38,394 bases of DNA from Chara braunii (Eukaryota; Streptophyta; Charophyceae; Charales; Characeae): positions 4,372,345-4,410,738 of the forward strand of contig BFEA01000041.1 of the NCBI GenBank assembly GCA_003427395.1, given 5' to 3'. How positions within the stretch are numbered: the stretch's first letter is position 1; each line of letters starts with the position of its first letter. Shown piece by piece: positions 30,940 through 38,394 of the stretch. Under the pieces are notes generated by a model that did no database searches, was not told the origin of the DNA, and saw nothing but the letters and a program-made list of their open reading frames with translations. The translations under genes were made by a program, and so were the position numbers.

Positions 30940-32255
30940 ACCCCCACATAATTTCCGGAATAAAATAGTTTCCCGAATAAAATAACATAAAATAAAATTT
31001 CCACGGAGGCTCAGAGACATTTCTGCCGGCCTGTGGACCTCTTTAGTTTGCAAGCGAGCAGAACCTGAGATCCAAAGCCCTTAAGCCCTGCGCAGGAATA
31101 GGAGTTGTTCTCCAGATCACACTGCAAGGCTAATCTGCAGAGCATCAGTAGTGGGGAACATCGCTCCCTTAATGCATGAAGCATTCTCCCATCCCTTCGC
31201 CGCTCCCTTGGAGTCTACCACGCTCCCTGATAGGGTTTCGATGGCTTCCTTGTCTGCGATCAACAACGACAAAACTCTGGCTTTCTCTCCTTTCCGAGGA
31301 GTAATTTGAAGGGTTTTTTGTTTTTTCACACTCGGAAGTCGTTGGATGAAAAAGTATGGTGGGTTTTGGGATCCTGCGTTACCATCTTTCCACGAACACC
31401 ACTCTCACTGATAAGGAAAGGTATACAAGCGCTCTTTCTGGTCTAGTGCAGTCAAAATGAGGGTGCATAGGTAGGCTTGGAGGCGGAGGTCACCTGACAG
31501 TCCCTAGAGAGAATGCGACCCACCCTTGTGGTGAGGACTGTGGGGTGAGTCAGTTTAGTAAAGGGATAATGGGCTCAGCTCCGAGCCGTACTCGCTTGTC
31601 TCTGGGAAGGATGCTGGACCCGCTGTGCAGCAGGTGTGACTCCCCACCAGTAGAAAAGAGCTTCATCTTTTCTGAGAAATGAAAATCTGATGATTGGAAA
31701 TGGAATCGCGGGCCTTCCTGCCATTACTGCAGTATAACGTTTGTGAAACCACCAGTACATTTCCCAGCTATTTCCTTCCAACGTGGCAGTTAGCACGCCC
31801 CTAAATTGCAGGTCGGGCCTACTGTAACGAAAAGGCTGGTGGTGCCAGGCAAATCGTATGTTGTGCCAGTTGGCCTGGAATTGGCACGGGACAAAAATCT
31901 TAAGGGGGAAAACAAGCTTGGATGGACATATGATTTAAATGGACTGTGGAAAAAAACTGTAAAATCCAAAATTATTTGGTCGTTCACTGATCGGGGTGCA
32001 CATGCAGTGTCAGGTCACAGGTGTGCCATGATTGTCAGCCGTGCAGATTTCATGATCTTGACGGCTGAGAATCATTTGCCTCAGGTGTGAGGATGTTTTT
32101 TTTTCCCTTTGTTTTGAAAGAGGAATGATGTGTTTGTCTGCCAAACTCTCTTGTTTCTTGAATGATATGTTCGTCTGCCAAAACTTGTGTGCATGCTCCT
32201 TCCGAATGTTCGAAGGAAAATATTTTCTTGTGTCGACAGCCGAAGGTGCTGCAGT
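30940..32255. other. No recognisable gene
   Basis: Several 60-95-codon frames are open on both strands without motifs. Confidence 0.35.
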
Positions 32256-32259
32256 ACAA

Positions 32260-32423
32260 GGGCAAGATCCCACTAGTAAAGAGGCTTGGATTGAATGCCT
32301 GAAAGTGGATGTGTTGGTGGAGCTGTGCAAAATATGGAGATTGATCTGGTTCTCCGCATCTCTGCATAAAACACAACCAGATTCAATCGCTTAATCCAAT
32401 CCTATTTGCTACTGGGACTTCAC
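32260..32423. mobile_element. Fold-back MITE, 170-bp family, copy 4
   Basis: The worn left end GGGCAAGATCCCACTAGTAA faces a right end TTGCTACTGGGACTTCAC. The interior holds TGCATAAAACACAACCAGAT as in the other copies. Confidence 0.78.
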
Positions 32424-32429
32424 AGAAGC

Positions 32430-33055
32430 TATTTTTTGCTTTCTTGTTTTAGAAAGTAGAGAATGGTAAGCAGCATAGTTGCACTATCGTCTTCGCTTGA
32501 ATAGAGTGCCTGGTCATTACTGCTGTGTCTAGACTGAAAACACATATATAGCTATAATGCCTGGGCATTCGATTCGGGTGAACATGGTCGTCATTCTTAC
32601 CTCACAAAGTTGCTTTGTCAGGTTTGGTGGTCAGGCAAACGTTGACTTGGTGGGATCTTCCCAGAGTGAAACCACCAGTACACGGGCCCCAGCCTTGCAG
32701 AAAGATGTTGTCACCACCAACTTCAGATTCGGGGCCGGGCGGGGCAGGGCGCCGTAGAAAAATTGGCGTTCCGAAGTGGTACCGGTGTCAGCCTGACACC
32801 TGCGGCCGATGTATGGTGTACTGGGGATTTACGGGGATTCGATGGGTTGAGAAGTCAGACTGTGCCCAGTTTTCTTGAAGGACAAAGCCAGACTGAAACA
32901 CAGTTTTGCGGTTTTGGAAGGCAGGCCAGTCAGGGCATACTCTTAGGGCATGGTCACACTCAGGACTTTTTCTGCTAATTTCTGGAGGCTATTGCAGTCA
33001 GATACATCCAGTTCGGCTGTAATTGTGGGCAGACACATTTAGGAGAGTGCTAGTG
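32430..33055. other. No recognisable gene
   Basis: It may include a third worn CTACC fold-back (32495-32600). Otherwise nothing is recognised. Confidence 0.35.
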
Positions 33056-33060
33056 TGAGT

Positions 33061-33974
33061 GTTTTTTTTTTTTTTTTTGACACAACGCAGACACAGCCCC
33101 TTCTATTCTGGGGGCACCAGTCCTGTTACTTGTACCCGGCAAGCATATGAAAAGAAATGATAGAGAACAGTTAAGCTGAAGCAAACAAGAACCATCGGGA
33201 GGGGGATGGTAAGCAGAGGTTGCAGCCAACCGGGAGACACCCCTTGGTACCCGATCATCCACACAGGGGCATTGCAAGAACAGGTGGAGGAATGTCTCAT
33301 CGCGGTCACAGCAGATCTTGCATTTGGTTTCCTTGTTGCAGGTTCTTGTGGCCAACCATTCCAATGTGGGGACGGCAAGATGCACGGCCAGCCGAAGTAG
33401 GCGTGCTTGCCTTTGGTCTGTCAGAGCACAGAGCGTAGACCAGAAGGCCTTCCATTCCTGGGTCGTTCACAGATGGTGCTGCAGGGCTCGCAGCCATCCT
33501 CGCTTAGGCCTTCCATTCGTGGGTCGTCCACAGATGGTGCTCCAGGGCTGGCAGCCATCCTCGCTTTGCCCACCTAGTGTGCAATTCCAACCTAGTATCA
33601 TACTGCGGGCGCTGAGCCAAGTATAGCACCTTGGTAGTGGTCTGATGCAGGGTATGTCTCCTGTGCAGGCTGGCCTGCGGGGTGACATCCCAGTTGGGGG
33701 GGTCCACTTCCATGCCCTGTGCCAGGGTGGCAATGTGGAACAGTCTCAGTGGCACAGGCTGCGCTCTGCCCCTGTCCCGAAGCACCACTACTGAATACAC
33801 GTCATCATGGCTCAAGTGGCACAGGCCTCCCACCGGTAGTTGCAGCGGCTCCCTCAAGGTGACAGTAGCGTCCTCTTTGTCGTTTTCCACCCGCCACAGT
33901 TGGCTCTCATAGCCTATCTGACGGTCCCCTCCCATTATCCTGTGAGTATTGCTCCCAGACAGTAGCACACACAT
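33061..33974 (-). pseudogene. LINE 3' end: RT C-terminal zinc-knuckle domain and poly(A)
   Basis: On the - strand the frame ending near 33050 contains LEWLATRTCNKETKCKICC followed by DETFLHLFLQCP. This is the zf-RVT signature at the C-terminus of plant LINE reverse transcriptases (Cys-x2-Cys ... His-x4-Cys). The upstream frame 33974-33504 reads toward it with Trp-rich phrases (RGWLPALEHHLW). A 61-bp tandem duplication (about 33448-33569) separates the two frames. A poly(A) of 18 nt (33061-33078) closes the element. The RT core and endonuclease are missing, so it is a 5'-truncated insertion. Confidence 0.8.
33448..33569. repeat. 61-bp tandem duplication inside the LINE
   Basis: GGCCTTCCATTCCTGGGTCG and GGCCTTCCATTCGTGGGTCG start the two adjacent units. 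Taking out one unit brings the frames that begin at 33974 and 33385 into phase (589 minus 61 is 528, divisible by 3). Confidence 0.9.
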
Positions 33975-33979
33975 TGCCT

Positions 33980-35410
33980 ATTGTCATGAATCTGTCTCAA
34001 AAATAGAGAATTTTTTTTTGCATTGAGTGCCCACAAAATAATTTCGCCTATTTCTGGGCAGGCTGTTGAACATTTGATGAGTGGAGAAATGGGATTGAGA
34101 GGTAGAGCTTGAAGTGTGACTGGCTTGGCCACAAGCCCTTGCGACCCCTTATTCGTGATCCGGATTTCTTCCATGTGCCGTTAAAAATGTAGCAGTGCGG
34201 GCACAAAATTGGATTTTTTTTGGCTGGTGGTGCCTGCCTTTTCTGTCTTGTAGGTCAAGCCTCCACGCCTATGGCGGTTTCATTGCTGGTTCAAAACAAA
34301 ATAACCAAGAGAGGTACTGGCAGTTTAAATTTTCACCAAATTAGTGGAAAAGGTCCTAGGGTGTGTAGGCCCTAAGACTCAAAAGGCTGTAGGACAGTGA
34401 AAAAAAAAAAAAAAAAAAGTCTGGAAGAGTACGTGAAAGCTATGGGCAGTGATCTTGCGAGATTGGGGGAAAAAGAAGGAAGAAAAGAGTCTATGAGGAA
34501 AGAAAGAAAAGAAGAAGAACCCCAACGGCTACTGAATGGATTGTGCATAAGACCCAGAAAGGCTACTCAATCACAACTGGAGAAAACCGTGGAAATAGCT
34601 CAGACCATGAATGCTGCCGGAAAACACAGAAACAAAACAGAAATATAAAAATGTCAGCAATGACATTTGGGGGCTATGTCCCACTAGCTGGGCTTTGTCT
34701 TCCTTTTGAGTATTTTTCAATATGGCCAGAGTGGGCCTGTGAGATGTTCGGATAGGATCGCAGGCCCTCCAACCGGGGACCACTTGCAAGGGCTGCTTTT
34801 ATCACCCATGCAAGTGACCGCCCCGCCTCATTGAGGTTTTTATGAAAAAATAAAACGAAATAGAAAGGAATGGATGTGTGCTCGAAGCCAGTGGTGGATA
34901 AATATCTCATGCAGGGTTGTCACCTTTTCCTTTCTTCCTGTTTTTGTTCTCGTCTTTCTTTCTTTCTTTTGTTCTTGTTCTTTTTCTGTTTTCAATAACA
35001 AACATCGAACCTGGGAGTTCCAGTTCCGGGGGTGATAAAAGCATCGACCTAGAGTAGGGACGCGTCATTTTGGGATGGCTCTTATCTGTCTGTCGGGAGT
35101 TGAACCTGCTGGAAACTGGGTCCAGCGTCACAGGCCCAACCTTGTGGAAAAATTTTCGTTGCCACTCAGAAAATTTTGCGGCTTGGGCCTAGTGCACCAC
35201 AACGGCTGGCGGTGTAAGCCGAAAAAGAGAAAAACTGCACTGCTAGTGGTCTGGAAAAGCCTGGCGTGCAGTGCAGTGCGGTGCCTCCAGGCCCGGGTGC
35301 ATTGGTGGTTTTGTTTTACCATAAAAGATTTACACATCTGGACTCGGCAACGAAGGCCAAGATAACAATCAGCTTTTTGGAACTCCTCAATCAGGAAGTG
35401 AAAAAGGAAA
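33980..35410. other. No recognisable gene
   Basis: Poly(A) occurs at 34401-34418 and (CTTT)n near 34953-34969. CAGGTTCGATG, a B-box-like word, is readable on the - strand near 35005-35015, but I find no paired A box I trust. Several short frames have no motif. Confidence 0.35.
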
Positions 35411-35419
35411 ACCGCCCTG

Positions 35420-35539
35420 GTGGTGAATGGGTGTGGATTTCCATTTTCAGATGGGTTGTTGAGAGCATGAAATATAGTCGTGGTGAATGGGTGTGGATTT
35501 CCATTTTCAGATGGGTTGTTGAGAGCATGAAATATAGTT
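35420..35539. repeat. 60-bp near-perfect tandem duplication
   Basis: The units 35420-35479 and 35480-35539 are almost identical and the period is a multiple of three. The surrounding open frame (35266-35610, +) therefore stays open and repeats 20 residues. The frame itself has no recognised domain. Confidence 0.93.
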
Positions 35540-35604
35540 GTATAGTTTTTGCTGATTTTGCACTACTATGCAAAATGTTTCAACATCAAATTTACTGTCT
35601 TCAC

Positions 35605-35678
35605 CGCTAGAGGGAGGGCTTGAACCTCCGACCTTATGGTTAACAGCCATACGCTCTAACCAACTGAGCTACTCCAGC
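35605..35678 (-). tRNA. trnN-GUU: tRNA-Asn (anticodon GTT)
   Basis: A full 74-nt cloverleaf on the - strand. The acceptor is GCTGGAG/CTCTAGC with one G-T pair, the D arm is GCTC/GAGC, the anticodon stem is TATGG/CCATA with loop CTGTTAA, the variable loop is AGGTC, the T arm is GGAGG/CCTCC with loop TTCAAGC, and the discriminator base is G. There is no intron. It is close to plant nuclear tRNA-Asn. No run of four or more T follows within 20 nt, so termination or function is uncertain. Confidence 0.93.
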
Positions 35679-35835
35679 TGGTTGGAGTAATCTTCCGACA
35701 TTCTTCCTATACAAAGGATATTGTTCATCAGTCGTTCAAGTGGGACTGCGTTGTTCGAATAATGTAAAATATTTTAGTGTCCTTTACTCTTCTTGTGTTC
35801 TTTTTTTTAAGACTTGTGCCCCCATGGGCGAGGGT

Positions 35836-35900
35836 TGATCAGAACATATACTAGAATTGATCTTAGCCAAAAGGCCGATAGCCAAAAGGCCGAGAAAAGT
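35836..35900 (-). pseudogene. U2 snRNA 5'-end fragment with internal duplication
   Basis: The - strand reads CTTTTCTCGGCCTTTTGGCT, then repeats CGGCCTTTTGGCT, then AAGATCAATTCTAGTATATG TTCTGATCAA, which follows U2 nucleotides of about 5-50. A 15-bp unit is duplicated. The branch-point recognition word GTAGTA is changed to CTAGTA. The match stops after about 50 nt, so this cannot be a working U2 gene. Confidence 0.85.
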
Positions 35901-36295
35901 CCTCTGCAGAATCAAAAGATCAGCGGCTGATTTGGGGATTCTGCGATTATAACGGCGCTGATTTGGCTGTGGGATTTTTTCACCACCCGTGAAAACTATG
36001 AATATGGGCCTCGCTGCACGGCGGCCAAAACAAAACGAAACGGAAAAAAAAAAGTTGTGAGGGCTCGCGGGGGCGCTAGTTTGTGTTTCCTTTGTTTTCT
36101 GCTGCATGGCCACAGAGAGCATGCGAAAGGATAACCAAAGAGTACGGAAAGGGGAAAAAAAAGAAAAATGAGTCTTGATCAATTGCAGAAACTTGCAAAC
36201 GACAATACTCTGCCTCGGACACACCTGCAAGGGTTCGCGAGAGTTGGCGGGCAGTTTGTGGTTCCTTGCAAGCTGTGGGATTTTTTCACCAGTGA

Positions 36296-36815
36296 GGGTC
36301 TCGTTAGACACTCCTAAAAGTGCCTGTTTTTAGGATTGCGTCTTGGTTGCACGCAATCCTAAATCCAATTTTTAGATCGAAAATGTGAAAACAGCGTTAG
36401 GACGAGTCCTAAAGGATTTAGGATTCCGCAGGTGAAATCGTCCTAAATTTTCCAGTAGCCCCCGACCTACTGAAAAATTTAGGATTCCCGTGTTTCACGG
36501 ACTCATTGCGTCGCACGTATGGCACCGTAGACACGGAGTTGCTGGTGCAGAAGCAGTCCGTCGGGTCAGTGGTTGGACATCGCCCACGAACGGTAGCCAT
36601 TGGCGGGGATTGGACAGACGTTGGCAGGAATGGATGGACATTGGGGACGCGACTGCGTATACGCATATGAAAACGAGCCGCGGGAGACCTTTTAGGACAA
36701 ATCCTAAAATACGATTTTTAGGATTGCTTGTAACGACGCCGCACGAAATCCTAAAAATCCTTTAGGACTCGTCCTAAAAATTTTAGGATTCTCTTAGGAG
36801 TGTCTAACGAGACCC
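36296..36815. mobile_element. 520-bp MITE with GGGTCTCGTTAGACACTCCT ends
   Basis: The ends GGGTCTCGTTAGACACTCCT and AGGAGTGTCTAACGAGACCC are perfect inverted partners. TGA flanks both sides (36293-36295, 36816-36818). Subterminal regions repeat AGGATT/AATCCT and GGACGAGTCC words. The core (about 36490-36690) is GC-rich, unlike the ends, and may be captured sequence. The uninterrupted version of the site is present at about 35985. Confidence 0.93.
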
Positions 36816-36980
36816 TGACTCCTGAAAACTATGAATATGGGCCTCGCTGCACGGCGGCCAAAACGAAACGAAACGAAAAAAAAATAAAATTGCGAGGGCT
36901 CCTGGGGGTGCTAGTTTGTGTTTACTTTATTTTCTGCTGCATGGCCACACGGAGCATGCGAAAGGAGAACCAATGAGTAT

Positions 36981-37408
36981 GGGTCTCGCTCCACTACTGT
37001 CCACTGTACAAAAACGGACAGTCGTACTTTGATCCACTTACTGTCCACTGTACATGTGCAAAATGGCTTGGACAGTTTTTAGAAACCCCGTCGAAAATCT
37101 ACTGTCCGTGAATGTACAGCTCCCAGCTTGCAAAATTCGTTACGCTGAAAGTCCTTCAAGGGACTCACCGTGAGGACCCGAATTTGGAGAGTGCACCTGG
37201 AGTTTGGGCGGACAAAACCCTATGGACGTCCTGTCTTGTAGTGCTATCACTGTGTCTGGTAGTGAAGCCACAAATTTGAGAGGTGGACAGCGGACAGTAA
37301 GTGGAGCTATGTCGCATTTCCCACTGTCCGCTGTACAATTTTTCGCTCTGACAACTGTCCACCAACTGTCCGAAAAATTGTACAGTGGACAGTAGTGGAG
37401 TGAGACCC
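36981..37408. mobile_element. 428-bp MITE with GGGTCTCGCTCCACTACTGT ends
   Basis: The terminal inverted repeats are about 31 bp: GGGTCTCGCTCCACTACTGT and its partner ending ACAGTAGTGGAGTGAGACCC. TAT is duplicated on both sides (36978-36980, 37409-37411). Unit 1 of the host repeat shows the empty site as GAGTACGGAAAGG. The first seven terminal bases match the neighbouring 520-bp MITE, so both probably used related transposases; PIF/Harbinger is plausible from the 3-bp duplication. Confidence 0.94.
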
Positions 37409-37590
37409 TATGGAAAAGGGAAAAAAAAGAAAAATGAGTCTTGATCAATTGCAGAAACTCGCAAAGGACAATACTCTGCCTCGGACACACCCGCAAGGGT
37501 TCGACAATACTCTGCTTCGGACACACCCGCAAGGGTTCGCGAGAGTTGGAGGGCAGTTTGTGGTTCCTTGCAAGGACCCACAGAAATAGA

Positions 37591-38370
37591 TGTGATACAG
37601 GCGGGCGGCAGCAACCTCCTGGCGAACCACTATCGCCTCCTTTTGGAGAGCACCTGACACCTCGTGATTTTTTTTTCACCGCTGAAATTCGTCAGGACTG
37701 TGTTGCGAGGCAACCATCCTATTTAATTGTTACTGGTTGGTTGCTATTCCAGCGGCCCATGTCTCTTCATCAGTCATCAGAGGTTGGAGCTAAACCGGCC
37801 GGCGGTTGGGACTCAACTCCGGACACGGTTCACGGAACCCTTTTGCCAAGACCGTGGATCAACAGTATCATCATGAACCAACAACTGTCTTTTCGACTCA
37901 ATACCTGCATCTGCGACAACAATCACTCTTTCAAGAAAATCGACGACCGAGAATTGGGACTTGGGTCTGGTACTCACCCAGGCTGAAGGACGGTCTCCAA
38001 TGCTCGCTCGCTCCCACTTCCCTTGCCGGCCACAGTATATAAGACCTGCCCCTGCCGGGCCACGACAGCTTGTCTTTCCTCTCGAGCAGCGACTTCGGGA
38101 GCCCGATCTGCTGCAACACTCATTGCATACGTGAACCTGCGGAGGTCACACAAGCCAGCAGACCGCACAGAGGCCGAGTCAATTTTCCGCTTGCCTGATT
38201 TGGGTGAAGCGGTCCCACCCACCCTTGATATTCCCGCGTTGTGCGGGCCTGCGGCCCATCTTCCTGACTCACTCCTGTGCAATCAGGCGTCATCTGTGGC
38301 TTCCACTTTTTTTCCTTTCATACGATTTGACCTGTGCAGCCCTATACTAGCACCTGAACGGGCTGTTCTC
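37591..38370. other. No recognised gene; possible promoter region
   Basis: GC-balanced sequence. A + frame (37441-37986) is open but not recognised. TGAACCTGCGGA near 38133-38144 echoes the 18S 3' end but the match is too short to assign. Confidence 0.35.
38036..38043 (+). promoter_or_regulatory. TATA-like box
   Basis: TATATAAG sits in GC-rich surroundings (CCGGCCACAG upstream, ACCTGCCCC downstream), the usual appearance of an RNA polymerase II core promoter. A start would be expected near 38065-38075. No coding region follows before the contig ends. Confidence 0.4.
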
Positions 38371-38394
38371 AAAAAAAAAAAAAAAAAAAAAAAA
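38371..38394. repeat. Poly(A) at contig end
   Basis: 24 A at the end of the window. It may be a retroposon tail or where the assembly broke. Confidence 0.9.

Larger units (their letters stand above)
35968..37590. repeat. 307-bp tandem repeat, second unit split by two MITEs
   Basis: Unit 1 (about 35968-36274) starts GCTGTGGGATTTTTTCACCA and contains GAATATGGGCCTCGCTGCAC and GAGTCTTGATCAATTGCAGA. Unit 2 begins at 36272, is cut by an insertion at 36296-36815, resumes, is cut again at 36981-37408, and ends near 37580. Within unit 2 a 36-bp segment (GACAATACTCTGCCTCGGAC onward) is itself tandemly doubled (37469-37541). Confidence 0.88.

Noticed and set aside
34990-35060. Second tRNA-like sequence (CAGGTTCGATG on the - strand)
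   Set aside because: A B-box-like word is present, but no A box or cloverleaf could be built.
35266-35610. 114-codon frame with a 20-residue repeat as a repeat protein
   Set aside because: The repeat is a 60-bp tandem duplication that keeps phase by length; the rest has no protein signature.
34671-35758. TGTCCCACTAGC at about 34677 and AAGTGGGACTGC at about 35739 as a TIR pair
   Set aside because: The arms agree over only about eight bases, and the interval includes unrelated features such as the tRNA.
37765-37785. Reverse-strand CTGATGA words near 37770
   Set aside because: There is no stem II or GAAA, so no ribozyme fold.

Overview
This is a eukaryotic nuclear contig made mostly of repeats. 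I find no intact protein-coding gene in it. Three things suggest a green-lineage (streptophyte) host, possibly a repeat-rich charophyte alga: a plant-type tRNA-Asn(GUU), a uL22 fragment close to plant sequences, and a ubiquitin-eL40 copy. The host is an inference. The sequence is full of poly(A)/poly(T) runs, dinucleotide microsatellites, fold-back elements and short tandem duplications. It has one 105-N gap (15878-15982) and three single Ns (23690, 24312, 30600). Both ends are repeat sequence (a ribozyme repeat at 1, poly(A) at 38394), as expected for a contig broken at repeats.

Left end (1-6092): two identical direct repeats of about 121 bp, 5,913 bp apart, each carry a canonical hammerhead ribozyme followed by an (AT)n tract. 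Between them is a frameshifted reverse transcriptase on the + strand (about 312-1720). Its motifs resemble Penelope-like elements (telomerase-related RTs). This is the most interesting unit in the window. The rest of the interval holds a 171-bp tandem repeat and a 1.1-kb element with terminal inverted repeats (TIRs).

Middle (6.1-17 kb): a second copy of the 1.1-kb TIR element, a possible 1.9-kb TIR element (9107-10978), a tRNA-derived SINE, low-complexity tracts, a faint coding-like trace on the - strand (13.3-14.3 kb), and the gap.

Retrocopy and MITE-rich part (17-33 kb): a polyadenylated ubiquitin-eL40 retropseudogene is split by a 122-bp MITE with a 3-bp target-site duplication. It is followed by a truncated uL22 copy, several fold-back families, two 18S rRNA scraps followed by A-rich sequence, five U6 snRNA-derived copies within 4.4 kb, and a second copy of the SINE.

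Right end (33-38.4 kb): a LINE 3' end (zinc-knuckle RT tail plus poly(A)) on the - strand, a tRNA-Asn gene, a truncated U2-like sequence, and a 307-bp tandem repeat. The second repeat unit contains two MITE insertions with 3-bp duplications, and the first unit preserves the matching empty sites. A TATA-like box lies near the end.

The genes do not form a pathway. The common theme is LINE-type retroposition of cellular RNAs (SINE, U6, U2, 18S, ribosomal-protein mRNAs) combined with spread of small cut-and-paste elements.
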